DNA of 64,000 bases from CAZMCH01 sp964564735 (GTDB taxonomy: Bacteria; Poribacteria; DTPJ01): the NCBI GenBank assembly GCA_964564735.1, contig CAZMCH010000005.1, positions 1 to 64,000 of the forward strand. Reading direction: 5' to 3'. The position numbers and the translations under genes were made by a program. The notes under the pieces are model-generated. The model saw only the letters and a list, made by a program, of their open reading frames with translations. It was not told where the DNA came from and did not search any database. Shown here piece after piece: positions 44,040-52,761 of the stretch; the first letter of the stretch is position 1; the number at the start of each line of letters is the position of its first letter.

Positions 44040-45725
44040 ATGACCAGAGAAGAAATAGTGGCAGTATTTGAGAGAATGGCGGACATCATGCAAATAATCG
44101 GTGATGATGATCCGAATAAAGTTAAAATGTATCGCAATCTTGCAATAACTTTGTCTTATGAATTGCCTGATGAGATTGATCCGCCATTTAATAAATACGC
44201 TTTGCCAAAAATAAAGGGCATCGGAACATCAACTATTGATAAAATTGCTGAATTGGTTGACACTGGCACATGCCAGTTTTATGAGGAATTGAAAGCGTCA
44301 ATACCTACAGGGGTTCTTGATCTGCTTGATATATCGGGTGTGGGACCGTCAACCGCTTCAAAACTATATAACGAGGTTGGTATAGATAGCCTTGAATCAT
44401 TGCAGGAAGCATTAGATAAACAAAAATTAAGAAGCCTTAAAGGCATGGGCAAAAAGACTGAAGATAATATCAGACAGGGTTTGGAAGCACTTTTGCGTCA
44501 TCGGCAAATAAGACTTATGGGATATGTTTTACCTGTCGTTGAAAGCATCGTTGATGACTTAAAAGCCTTTTGTCGCAATATATCAATATCTGGTGATTTA
44601 AGACGAAAAACAGAGGTTATACATGAAGCAGATATTGTTTTAAATGGTAATTCAAAGCAGATTTATGATGTTTTGAGCGATCATAAATTTGTTACTAAAA
44701 TAATGGAATGGAAAGATAATGGCGGAATAGTGACTCTTGTCGGTGATGTCAGATCAAATATCATAATAGTTAAAGAAGAATGTTTTGGTGAATCGCTTTT
44801 ATATCTAACTGGCTCAAAGTCACATATTGACGGATTAAATGACAGAGCGCAACAGCTTGGCTTAAAACAGATCAGTTTAGAATCAGTCTCATATATAGGA
44901 ATAACTGAAAATGATATTTATTCCAAGCTTGATTTGCCATTTATTGTTCCAGAACTAAGAGAAGGTTCAGGAGAGATTGAATCTATTCTGCCCCAATTGT
45001 TAGATATTAAAGATATAAAGGGTGATCTGCATGTTCACAGCACTTGGAGTGATGGGCATGAATCAATAGAGGCAATGGCTGAATCTGCCAAAAAACTTGG
45101 TTATGAATATATAACAATATCAGATCATTCAATCTCGTCTAAGATAGCAAACGGTCTTGATGTTGAGCAGATATTAAACAAAATGATAGAAGTCAGGGAA
45201 ATAAACGAGAAAATTAAGGGCATAGAAATATTGATGGGATCAGAGGTTGACATTCTCAAAGATGGCAATCTTGATTATCCTGATAGCATACTTGAAAAGC
45301 TAGATGTTGTTATCGCAAGTGTTCATAGTGGATTTCACATGAAAGAATCTGAAATGACTAAACGCATAATTAAGGCTATTGAGAACGACTTTGTTCATAT
45401 TATTGGTCATCCAACAGGCAGGCTTCTTGGTAGGCGTGATCCCTATGCAGTGAATATCGATGCTATAATTGATGCCTCAGCTGAAAAAGGGAAATCTCTT
45501 GAGATAAATGCCTATCCAGATAGGCTTGATTTAAAGGACATTCATGTAAGGAAAGCGAAAGACAAAGGCGTAATAATTACTATTAATACTGATGCCCATA
45601 GCATATCTGATATGAATTTTATGAAATATGGAATTTATACAGCAAGACGGGGATGGCTTGAAAGCAAAGATGTCTTGAATACATTACCTTTATCAAAATT
45701 AATGAAGTGGCTTAAAAGAGAATAA
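44040..45725 (+). CDS. polX: PolX-family DNA polymerase/PHP nuclease with altered polymerase site
   Basis: Started at the ATG at 44040 (561 aa), where the family N-terminus M-T-R-E-E-I-V begins; a GTG at 43992 is in frame. Order: 8-kDa-like HhH region (K-G-I-G-T-S-T, G-V-G-P-S-T-A-S-K-L), polymerase palm, then PHP domain. The PHP metal motifs H-V-H-S-T-W-S-D-G, S-D-H, G-S-E-V-D-I, S-V-H-S-G, G-H-P-T-G-R and N-T-D-A-H-S are all intact. In the palm G-D-L-R-R and H-E-A-D-I-V replace the usual G-S-x-R-R and G-D-x-D-I-L, so the first catalytic aspartate is glutamate. It may act mainly as a nuclease. Confidence 0.85.
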   Translation: MTREEIVAVFERMADIMQIIGDDDPNKVKMYRNLAITLSYELPDEIDPPFNKYALPKIKGIGTSTIDKIAELVDTGTCQFYEELKASIPTGVLDLLDISGVGPSTASKLYNEVGIDSLESLQEALDKQKLRSLKGMGKKTEDNIRQGLEALLRHRQIRLMGYVLPVVESIVDDLKAFCRNISISGDLRRKTEVIHEADIVLNGNSKQIYDVLSDHKFVTKIMEWKDNGGIVTLVGDVRSNIIIVKEECFGESLLYLTGSKSHIDGLNDRAQQLGLKQISLESVSYIGITENDIYSKLDLPFIVPELREGSGEIESILPQLLDIKDIKGDLHVHSTWSDGHESIEAMAESAKKLGYEYITISDHSISSKIANGLDVEQILNKMIEVREINEKIKGIEILMGSEVDILKDGNLDYPDSILEKLDVVIASVHSGFHMKESEMTKRIIKAIENDFVHIIGHPTGRLLGRRDPYAVNIDAIIDASAEKGKSLEINAYPDRLDLKDIHVRKAKDKGVIITINTDAHSISDMNFMKYGIYTARRGWLESKDVLNTLPLSKLMKWLKRE

Positions 45726-45769
45726 TTTCCTTGAAAAACACTTAATCAACATTTTAACAAAGATAGAAA

Positions 45770-46222
45770 ATGAATATAAAGATAAGACATGGCATAAAAA
45801 GCGATATTGATATAATAGTGAGATTTAATAAAGAGATGGCTTATGAAACAGAAGGCATAAGCCTTGATCAAGAAAAGCTGAACGATGGCGTAAAAGCTGT
45901 CTTTGAACATGATACAAAGGGTTTTTATATTGTTGCTGAATGTGATGGAAACCTTGTCGGTCAAGCGATGATAACTTATGAATGGAGTGATTGGCGAAAC
46001 GCAATTTATTGGTGGATACAAAGCGTTTATGTCTTGCCTGAATATCGCAAAGTTGGTGTTTTTCGGTCGATCTTTGAACAAATAAAATCTATGGCGAATA
46101 AGTCAAATGTATGTGGTTTAAGGCTCTATGTTGATAGAGATAATAAGATAGCAAAAAAAGCATATCAAAATCTTGGAATGTGTGAATCTCATTATGATTT
46201 ATTTGAGATGATGATCGAATAA
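45770..46222 (+). CDS. GNAT-family N-acetyltransferase
   Basis: A 150-residue GNAT protein: I-R-H-G-I-K-S-D-I at the start, V-Y-V-L-P-E-Y-R-K-V-G-V-F (the acetyl-CoA-binding R/Q-x-x-G-x-G/A motif in variant form) and A-K-K-A-Y-Q-N-L-G-M at the end. It transfers an acetyl group from acetyl-CoA to an amine; acceptor unknown. The acetyl-CoA motif R-K-V-G-V-F lacks the second glycine of the classical form, which is common in the family. Confidence 0.85.
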   Translation: MNIKIRHGIKSDIDIIVRFNKEMAYETEGISLDQEKLNDGVKAVFEHDTKGFYIVAECDGNLVGQAMITYEWSDWRNAIYWWIQSVYVLPEYRKVGVFRSIFEQIKSMANKSNVCGLRLYVDRDNKIAKKAYQNLGMCESHYDLFEMMIE

Positions 46223-46257
46223 ATAGGATATTCATTTATGTCATTTTAATCATTTTT

Positions 46258-47313
46258 CTAATACTGACATTCCTGAATAGCCTCATACATTGCAATAATA
46301 TTTTCTTCTGGAGTATCAACCTGAATCCAATGTGCCGGACCTGCTATCCATCCGCCATTTTTCCCAAGAGTTTCGAATCTGATAAATACCTCACGTCTTA
46401 CATCATCGGTTGTGCCAAATGGCAAAATTTCCTGCTCATCTATTCCACCGAAAAATACAAGTCTGTCACCATATCTTTCAGATAACATTTTTGTATCCAT
46501 TGCTTTTGGCTGAACAGGATCAAGAACATCAACACCAATTTCAATGAGATCATCAAGTACATCCATCACATTTCCGCAGGTATGATAATATATCTTTGAG
46601 GATGTATAACGTTTGATATGATCTATCAATTCTTTTTGTCTTGGTTTTATTATGTCTCGATATATTTGCGGTGAAAGCAACAGACGATCTTGTGTGCCAA
46701 GATCATCGCCAGTGCAAGCAAGATCAACTTCATCGCCGACTTCCTCAAGTAAATTCTGCCATAAATTTTTATGTATCTCCAATTGTTTATCCAAAAGTGC
46801 CTCTGCAAATGGAAGATTTATATATAAGTCAGTGAGAAATTTCTCCATGCCTGTCATATACCAAGCTTGTTCAAATATGCCCGTTGAACCGCCAAAAGAA
46901 CCCATGAGAGCAACTGCCTTGCCAGAATCTATGACCTTTTCCACAGATTCCTTGACATGCCTAACTCTTGACTTGTCAGTGGGATCGGGAAAAGGATAAT
47001 CATTAAGAGCCTTTGGATCGGATACATCGGCAAGTGGTCTATGAACAACATTCCAGTATAAACCTTTCGGTGATCTACCAACACCAAGTTCATCAAAATA
47101 GACTCCATCACGTTCAGGTATTGTCCAGCCATCAGGCGCACTAAAGCTTATATATCCGCCGACATCTACGAAGTCACCTATTGAGTTAACACTGAGTTTA
47201 TCTTTTACCAGATCACTATTTGGTGCGTATCCCCGATGAAAACATGGAGGTCTGTCTGGAATTTCTTTGTTTAATACTTTTTTTACTCTTTCACGTCCTG
47301 TATATTTTTTCAT
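46258..47313 (-). CDS. Uroporphyrinogen-decarboxylase-family protein (methyltransferase-like)
   Basis: A 351-residue URO-D fold protein. R-E-R-V-K-K-V-L-N-K-E-I-P-D-R-P-P opens as in the family, with H-T-C-G-N-V and F-F-G-G-I-D-E-Q later. The H-T-C-G cysteine is typical of the cobalamin/corrinoid methyltransferase-like branch rather than of true HemE. Many uncultured marine bacteria hold large sets of such genes near sugar and O-demethylation genes. The substrate is unknown. It stands alone here. Confidence 0.82.
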   Translation of the reverse strand: MKKYTGRERVKKVLNKEIPDRPPCFHRGYAPNSDLVKDKLSVNSIGDFVDVGGYISFSAPDGWTIPERDGVYFDELGVGRSPKGLYWNVVHRPLADVSDPKALNDYPFPDPTDKSRVRHVKESVEKVIDSGKAVALMGSFGGSTGIFEQAWYMTGMEKFLTDLYINLPFAEALLDKQLEIHKNLWQNLLEEVGDEVDLACTGDDLGTQDRLLLSPQIYRDIIKPRQKELIDHIKRYTSSKIYYHTCGNVMDVLDDLIEIGVDVLDPVQPKAMDTKMLSERYGDRLVFFGGIDEQEILPFGTTDDVRREVFIRFETLGKNGGWIAGPAHWIQVDTPEENIIAMYEAIQECQY

Positions 47314-47344
47314 AATGCAAATAATACCATTTTTATTTTAATGG

Positions 47345-47417
47345 TGTGCATTGTAGCCCAAGCTTCCAGCTTGGTTTTCCCTTCCAGTCTGAAAGGCTGA
47401 GCTACAATTAATGCACA
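47345..47417. repeat. Small element with TGTGCATTGTAGC ends
   Basis: TGTGCATTGTAGC (47345-47357) and GCTACAATTAATGCACA (47401-47417) are inverted ends around CCAAGCTTCCAGCTTGG and a second stem. The interior recalls the TAGCCCAG...CTGG core of the elements at 18899 and 55202. Confidence 0.6.
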
Positions 47418-47442
47418 ATAATATAATCAAAATGGTATAATT

Positions 47443-47586
47443 GTCAACCAGATTAGTTTTTTAGGAATAGAACGCAGATAAAACGGATTAAGCGGATTGA
47501 CGCAGATTTAATATTTATCTGATTTTATCTGCGCTAATCTGCCAAATCCGCTTAATCAGCGTTCTATAAATATTTAATATGTTGAC
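47443..47586. repeat. MITE-like element, AACGCAGAT/AAGCGGATT family, copy 1
   Basis: GTCAAC at 47443 and GTTGAC at 47581 bound the element. Inside, AGAACGCAGATAAAACGG and GGATTAAGCGGATT on the left recur as inverted sequence on the right (AATCCGCTTAATCAGCGTTCT). The left 60 bases match, in reverse orientation, 58012-58076. Confidence 0.65.
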
Positions 47587-47825
47587 CAATTAGTTTTTAA
47601 TAATAGTAGGTAATAAACAATAATGTTTCAGCTTCATCGAAAGTATTTTCACGATTTTTTTTAAGTTTGTCAATATCAAATTCCGCTATATAATACTATT
47701 TCTCTTAATAAAATGTGAATTTATAGCCCAAGCTTTTAGCTCTTTTTCTGCCAGACCAAAAGGCTAGGTTACATTTTTTAGAATAGAGATTATATTAGGA
47801 CAGATACATTAGCAATGAAAAAACC

Positions 47826-47854
47826 TTGAATTAATAATTAATTGATGTTAAAAT
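47826..47854 (+). promoter_or_regulatory. Probable promoter for the Hfq-like gene
   Basis: TTGAAT (47826-47831), 17 bases, TAAAAT (47849-47854), about 47 bases before the ATG at 47901, which has a strong AAGGAGG site. Confidence 0.55.
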
Positions 47855-47900
47855 AAAACAAATATTTAGTTTTATATATTTAGACAAGGAGGATAAAATA

Positions 47901-48152
47901 ATGACAGGCGGATCAAACATACAGCAAAAAAAACAAGTACCTGCTCAGAGAACATTAGCTTATGAATACTATCTCATAAAACAAATAAGAGAAAGAACTC
48001 CTATGACTATAAAACTTGTTAATGACGAAGAAGTTACGGGAATTATAACTTGGTATGATCAGTATGCACTTAAGCTCGAACGTGAACCAGAAGCACCAAA
48101 TCTTGTTATTCAAAAACAGGCAATTCTATATTATTATAAAAAAGAAAGCTAA
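47901..48152 (+). CDS. hfq: Hfq-like Sm-fold RNA-binding protein
   Basis: An 83-residue protein. E-R-T-P-M-T-I-K-L-V-N-D-E-E-V and G-I-I-T-W-Y-D-Q-Y-A-L-K-L match the Hfq Sm1 motif; Q-K-Q-A-I-L stands where Y-K-H-A-I (Sm2) is usual. The loop between them is longer and acidic (E-R-E-P-E-A-P-N). Hfq hexamers pair small RNAs with mRNAs. The changed Sm2 (Tyr and His lost) may alter uridine binding at the proximal face. A TPR protein follows nine bases later. Confidence 0.78.
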   Translation: MTGGSNIQQKKQVPAQRTLAYEYYLIKQIRERTPMTIKLVNDEEVTGIITWYDQYALKLEREPEAPNLVIQKQAILYYYKKES

Positions 48153-48161
48153 TCTTATTTT

Positions 48162-48605
48162 ATGTTAGTCATTAATAAATATACTTTGCTATTAAGTGCT
48201 TTTCTAATTTTTATTTTGAGTGTTTCATATTCAATAGCCGATGAAAATTCCGCTGAATTATACTACTCGATGGGTCAGAAATACCTTGATGAAGGTAAAT
48301 TTGAGCTTGCTGTTTTATCACTCAAAAACGCTGTGCAAATGAAGCCCGATTGGGCAGAGGCTCATAATGCGCTTGGGATGGCTTATTATCAGCTATTTAG
48401 ATTCAATGAAGCTATTATAGAATTTGATAGAGCAATACAATACAAGCCATATTATACAGAAGCTAAGATAAACAAAAATAGAACCATGAGATCACTTGAG
48501 AGATATGAACCAGAAAAGCGAGGGCTTGGAATCTGGGCAAAATTAGCAATAGTTATTGGAGCAATAACACTTGTAGCGACTTCTATTTTTATTATATTAA
48601 CGTGA
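48162..48605 (+). CDS. Small TPR protein with N- and C-terminal hydrophobic segments
   Basis: A 147-residue protein with a hydrophobic N-terminus (residues 6-24, signal peptide or anchor), two TPR units (A-E-L-Y-Y-S-M-G-Q-K-Y-L-D-E-G and A-E-A-H-N-A-L-G-M-A-Y) and a membrane segment near residues 125-146. The TPRs probably lie outside the cytoplasm between two anchors. Function unknown. It follows the hfq-like gene closely, perhaps in one transcript. Confidence 0.75.
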   Translation: MLVINKYTLLLSAFLIFILSVSYSIADENSAELYYSMGQKYLDEGKFELAVLSLKNAVQMKPDWAEAHNALGMAYYQLFRFNEAIIEFDRAIQYKPYYTEAKINKNRTMRSLERYEPEKRGLGIWAKLAIVIGAITLVATSIFIILT

Positions 48606-48920
48606 GTTCTGCGTAAGAATTTGTATTTACCACCAAGACACAAAGGCCGAATCAGAATTGAGATTAGGATTGAAGATTAAAAGATTGAGAAGATACTGAG
48701 CAAACATATTAGTTTTTGTATTTATAGTTTTTTTGAAAATCCCTCTAATTATCCCTTTGGGAAAGGGAGAATTTAATGATCATAAATACAAAGATTAATT
48801 TGGTCAAGCAATACAATCCTGAATATTTTATCTTAAATCCCTTGTGATACTTTGTGTTTTAGTGTCTTTGTGGTTCATTCTTATATCGAACTGACGTTAT
48901 ATTAAACATAAGGGATTGAT
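48606..48920. other. Intergenic stretch with decayed repeats
   Basis: Near 48630 ACCACCAAGACACAAAGG and near 48855 TTTAGTGTCTTTGTGGTTC are an imperfect inverted pair about 220 bases apart, a common layout of small non-coding repeats. No gene is supported. Confidence 0.45.
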
Positions 48921-49382
48921 ATGACAAAAAAATGGATTAAAGACCAATCTGAAATAGAAGCTATCTTGAATGATGGTGTTTTTGGTGCTTTTGCCACAAT
49001 TAATAATGATGGTTCGCCATATGTTATCACGGTAAATTATGTCTATCACAATGGAAAAATATATTTTCATTGTGCATTAAAGGGCAAAAAACTTGATAAC
49101 ATTAATCACGATCCGAGAGTCTGCTTTGAGGTTCATTTAATAGATCGTATAGTTATTGCAGAAAAAGCTGATGATGTAAGTGTGCGTTATAAAAGTATTA
49201 TAGTCAACGGTTATGCAAAAATTATCGACGATACAAAACTTAAAGAGGAAGCATTAATAGCTCTTTCCGAAAAATATACCAAAGGTCATGATATTTCTCC
49301 ACCATCTCCTGAATGTATCCAGCATACAGGGATTGTTGAAATCGATATAAAAGAAATTACTGGCAAATGTAACATTGATTAG
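48921..49382 (+). CDS. Pyridoxamine-5'-phosphate-oxidase-like flavin/heme protein
   Basis: A 153-residue split-barrel protein: G-V-F-G-A-F-A-T-I-N-N-D-G-S-P-Y-V-I-T-V, then I-Y-F-H-C-A-L-K-G-K-K-L-D-N-I and V-C-F-E-V. This is the pattern of NimA-like and related PNPOx-fold proteins, which bind FMN or heme. R-Y-K-S-I-I-V-N-G-Y-A later also fits. Some of these reduce nitroimidazoles, but the natural role is unknown. The gene stands alone. Confidence 0.82.
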   Translation: MTKKWIKDQSEIEAILNDGVFGAFATINNDGSPYVITVNYVYHNGKIYFHCALKGKKLDNINHDPRVCFEVHLIDRIVIAEKADDVSVRYKSIIVNGYAKIIDDTKLKEEALIALSEKYTKGHDISPPSPECIQHTGIVEIDIKEITGKCNID

Positions 49383-49418
49383 ATTTTTTCATTTGCCATT
49401 TAATGACCTATAATAGCT

Positions 49419-49625
49419 TTATTCTGTTGTAATACCATTAATTTCTTTCGCCAGCTCAAGAATCTTTTTGGCAGTCGCTTCTGCATCTATTTTATATTCA
49501 TTGGCTTTTATCTTCTTCTTTATTTCATCAACTTTATCTTGCCGAACATCAGGAATTTCATCAATCATCTTTTTATATTTCATTAACTCATCAGAATTTA
49601 CTGTATTTGCTTTTTTCTTTTTCAT
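49419..49625 (-). CDS. flgM: FlgM-like anti-sigma-28 protein
   Basis: A 68-residue basic and acidic helical protein. I-P-D-V-R-Q-D-K-V-D-E-I-K-K-K-I and Y-K-I-D-A-E-A-T-A-K-K-I-L match the FlgM C-terminal half that binds the flagellar sigma factor FliA. The family is usually 90-100 residues, so the N-terminal part is short. No flagellar gene lies nearby. A FliA-like sigma elsewhere, or another role for the fold, is possible. Confidence 0.6.
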   Translation of the reverse strand: MKKKKANTVNSDELMKYKKMIDEIPDVRQDKVDEIKKKIKANEYKIDAEATAKKILELAKEINGITTE

Positions 49626-49814
49626 TGCCTTATCCCCAAAGTTGCCTGCTTAATTACCACCCCTTGTCTTATTCAACAATATAAGCATAATTTATGCCAA
49701 AGTGCTAATATGTTATAAATACAAGGCTTCACGCATAATATTTCAATTTTTGCGAACTATATATTGTATAGAAAGGCGACATTTTTGGGGATATTGCTTA
49801 GTAATGATACAATA

Positions 49815-50669
49815 TTACATGATGATCTCTTTGTGTCTTGAGGCATGACAATTAATATTTACAGCAACTGGTAAGCTACCTATATGGCAGGAATAAGTCT
49901 CGATATGGACAGCAAGAGCAGTTGTTTTTCCACCGAATCCCGAAGCACCAATACCAAGTGAATTTACACTACATAAAATTTCATGTTCAAGTAAAGCAAC
50001 ATCATCATCAGGATTCGGTTGACCAATTGGGCGCAAAAGTGCTTCTTTTGCCATGATAGCTGATTTCTCAAACGTTCCACCTATGCCAACGCCAATAATG
50101 ATGGGAGGGCAAGGATTGGGACCTGCCTTCTGAACACATTCAACAACAAATTTCTTGATTCCATTGATGCCATCTGATGGAGTCAACATACGCAACATAC
50201 TCATATTTTCGCTACCTGCGCCCTTTGGTGCAAAAATTATTTTGAGTTTGTTGCCAGTAGTGATCTTATAATGCACAATTGGTGGGGTATTATCGTTTGT
50301 ATTTTCTCTTTTTAGGGGGCTTTTTACCATTGATTTACGTAGGTATCCATCTTTATATCCTATCCTCACACCGTCCTCGATTGCTTTGTTTATATCACCA
50401 ATAATATGAACATCTTGCCCAATTTCAACAAAAAACACTGCGACTCCGCAATCTTGACACATCGGAACACGTTCAGACTTTGCTATTTCTGCATTTTCTA
50501 TAATTTGATTCAATACGTCTATTGCAAGAGTCGAGTTTTCTATTTCAATGGCTTTCTTCAATGCAATAATAACATCATCACCTAAATCAAAATTTGCTTC
50601 TTGGCATAATCTTGCCACCTGATTTGTTATATCTGACGATTGTATTTGTTTCATATTTAACCTATTCAT
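49815..50669 (-). CDS. Class I (Fe-S) fumarate hydratase, alpha subunit
   Basis: A 284-residue N-terminal-type subunit; the ATG at 50654 after AGGT is a likelier start than 50669. V-P-M-C-Q-D-C-G-V, E-C-V-Q-K-A-G-P-N-P-C-P-P and S-V-N-S-L-G-I-G-A-S-G-F-G-G-K-T-T-A are the family motifs; three cysteines hold the 4Fe-4S cluster. Two-subunit enzymes convert fumarate to malate, or tartrate to oxaloacetate. The beta subunit, normally next, is not downstream here. It starts within the stop region of the glycoside hydrolase gene. Confidence 0.85.
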   Translation of the reverse strand: MNRLNMKQIQSSDITNQVARLCQEANFDLGDDVIIALKKAIEIENSTLAIDVLNQIIENAEIAKSERVPMCQDCGVAVFFVEIGQDVHIIGDINKAIEDGVRIGYKDGYLRKSMVKSPLKRENTNDNTPPIVHYKITTGNKLKIIFAPKGAGSENMSMLRMLTPSDGINGIKKFVVECVQKAGPNPCPPIIIGVGIGGTFEKSAIMAKEALLRPIGQPNPDDDVALLEHEILCSVNSLGIGASGFGGKTTALAVHIETYSCHIGSLPVAVNINCHASRHKEIIM

Positions 50670-52215
50670 TTTCTAGCCCGATCCATAAAACCCAATCTTC
50701 GTTATCTGGTGACTTAAAAACATCAATATCATCTTTAACCTTAAAAGACCTTGACCATTCACCCGTTCGGGGATTAAACCATTTTGCTATCTTTGTTCCT
50801 TTAATATAAGAAGTATTTACTTTAATCTCTATTCCTTCGGTCAGATATAAGACCGCAAAGCCATCTGATTTTGCAGATGCAATGAATTTTCTTGGATTAT
50901 CTTTTCCGGGTTGTTCTGGCAATAATTCTGGTGCTGGTAAAAGCTCCCACCATTTAATAGATGAGAAAAAGTCTTTAAGATGTTTCATCTGTGAGCTTCC
51001 GGGTAGTTTCATTGCATCATACCATATTTTAGCGACACCAGAACCAGCATGATCCATAGGCACATCTTCTGTTAATTGCCAACTCCATATTCCATGCGCA
51101 CCATAAGTAACGCCTGCTGTTGGCGATACCAAAAGACTCCAATATACTGCACGTCTGACGTCTTTATCCGTTATCATCTTTCTGGACTGATAGCTGATAT
51201 GTCCTTCATAATTTGGCTCAAGATTGATATATGGGTGATGAGGTTCTTTTCTCCAATCGTTTGCAGGTGGTCCCTCGCAAAGCCATCTGAGAGTATTGTC
51301 ATCATCACCATGTCCGCTTTGATAACCATTGAAGCTAAACCATTTTTCATGTCTGAATTCGTCATCAACCCAGTGCATTCCGCCAGGGTGCATAGTTACA
51401 AGACGATTGTATTCATTGCCGAATACAGCCCTCCCTATTCGTTTCCACATCTCTGAGCGCTCTCCCATATAATTACCATCTCCGCCTAGAAACCATATAA
51501 CATGGTGCGCTCCGTATCTTGCTACCATATATTTTGCGAATAAGATAAGCTGATCTTCTGCAACAGTCTGTCCAGGGTCAACACCTGTGCATGACCAAAT
51601 AAGGACAGGTGAAGCAACTAAACCATTTTCATTTATCATATCAATCATTTTATCCATTCTTTGAAAAAATGCTGGATTGATAGTTATTTTATCTGTTCCA
51701 GTAAACGCAAGATTCCCTTTTGCATCAGCTTTTGCAGCGCGCCATTGAGTTGTAACGAATTGTATGGCAGTGAAACCCTTGCTAATGCGGTCTCTAAGAT
51801 AAATCTGCCAGCTATTTTCATCAGCCAAAAGAACACCGTTCCATGCGGTATCACTCAACCAAAAGAAAGGTTTGCCATCAGAATATATAAGGTAACGTCC
51901 ATTATCCGATACCTTTGGAACTCCATGTACATAAAGAGGGTTATTACCTGCATATTCTACACACTCAAATTCCCCCTTTTGGTTATCCAATCCTTTGTCA
52001 GAACTTTTTGTCTGATATGTCCATTTTCCGATTTCATCAGGCGAAAAACGAATTTTCCATATTTTTCCACCATCCCAAAAGCCATTTACTATATGACTTT
52101 TTCCTGTTGGTGATGTAAATTCAGCCTGAAAAGAAACATCTTGAATGTAGCTTATATAATCATTGGAAGCCATTAATTGAGTCTCAAAGATTGTCCATAA
52201 TGCAATTTCTAGCAT
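50662..52215 (-). CDS. Glycoside hydrolase with DUF5060 and DUF4038 domains (GH140-like)
   Basis: A 517-residue protein after GGGAGG; no signal peptide. An N-terminal beta domain (DUF5060 type: W-D-G-G-K-I-W-K-I-R-F-S-P) is followed by a DUF4038 barrel: F-F-W-L-S-D-T-A-W-N-G, I-W-F-L-G-G-D-G-N-Y, and N-L-E-P-N-Y-E-G-H with the probable catalytic acids. A small C-terminal domain ends the protein. GH140 members cleave apiosyl links in rhamnogalacturonan II; the substrate here may be another plant or algal sugar. Cytoplasmic location suggests it acts on imported oligosaccharides. Confidence 0.8.
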   Translation of the reverse strand: MLEIALWTIFETQLMASNDYISYIQDVSFQAEFTSPTGKSHIVNGFWDGGKIWKIRFSPDEIGKWTYQTKSSDKGLDNQKGEFECVEYAGNNPLYVHGVPKVSDNGRYLIYSDGKPFFWLSDTAWNGVLLADENSWQIYLRDRISKGFTAIQFVTTQWRAAKADAKGNLAFTGTDKITINPAFFQRMDKMIDMINENGLVASPVLIWSCTGVDPGQTVAEDQLILFAKYMVARYGAHHVIWFLGGDGNYMGERSEMWKRIGRAVFGNEYNRLVTMHPGGMHWVDDEFRHEKWFSFNGYQSGHGDDDNTLRWLCEGPPANDWRKEPHHPYINLEPNYEGHISYQSRKMITDKDVRRAVYWSLLVSPTAGVTYGAHGIWSWQLTEDVPMDHAGSGVAKIWYDAMKLPGSSQMKHLKDFFSSIKWWELLPAPELLPEQPGKDNPRKFIASAKSDGFAVLYLTEGIEIKVNTSYIKGTKIAKWFNPRTGEWSRSFKVKDDIDVFKSPDNEDWVLWIGLENE

Positions 52216-52242
52216 ATTAAACCTCCCAAAAAATCAATTATT

Positions 52243-52761
52243 TTATTTATGATCGAGCCTTATAATATAGCTATTTCCCCATGAGAAATTAAAGGAAAAA
52301 TTATCATTTTCAGGGACACATACAATACATATCTTACCATCACGAGTATATCTACTAACAAGAGATATAATATCAAAATTATAGGGATATATAATTTCTA
52401 TAGCATCTAATACTAAAATATCTTCTTTAATAAAATGCTTTTCAATTGTTTCTTCAAGTGCTACTGACATTATCAGGCGTGTTTTGGCTTTTATTTTTGA
52501 CATGATAGTAAAATCAGTCTTTTCTTCTCTTAGACGCTCTAATAATAGTTTATTTACATTTATATAATATTTATCTATATCTCCAAACATCTCAGAAAGA
52601 AAATATTTTACGAGAGTGGTCTTTCCTGATAAAAAATCACCCACAATGCAGATTGTTCCTCGCCTGATGCTGTATTCACAATTTGCGACAAGAATATCGT
52701 ATGCTTTTTTTTGATTTGCAGACAATATTATATCTTCATTATTCAATATTTTCCTCGTCAT
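52243..52761 (-). CDS. Small P-loop ATPase coupled to a TPR protein
   Basis: A 172-residue protein with Walker A I-V-G-D-F-L-S-G-K-T-T near residue 43 and Walker B D-I-L-V-L-D-A-I-E near 118. Size and pattern recall small AAA-like or BrxF-type ATPases, but I cannot name the family. It overlaps the upstream TPR gene by 23 bases, so the two are translated together. The TPR part may carry the partner contacts. Confidence 0.65.
   Translation of the reverse strand: MTRKILNNEDIILSANQKKAYDILVANCEYSIRRGTICIVGDFLSGKTTLVKYFLSEMFGDIDKYYINVNKLLLERLREEKTDFTIMSKIKAKTRLIMSVALEETIEKHFIKEDILVLDAIEIIYPYNFDIISLVSRYTRDGKICIVCVPENDNFSFNFSWGNSYIIRLDHK

Larger units (their letters stand above)
47314..47825. other. 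Repeat-rich intergenic block
   Basis: No gene is supported. It holds an inverted-repeat element at 47345-47417, a MITE-like element at 47443-47586, and a third decayed copy of the TAGCCCAAGCTT type at about 47715-47775. Confidence 0.6.
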
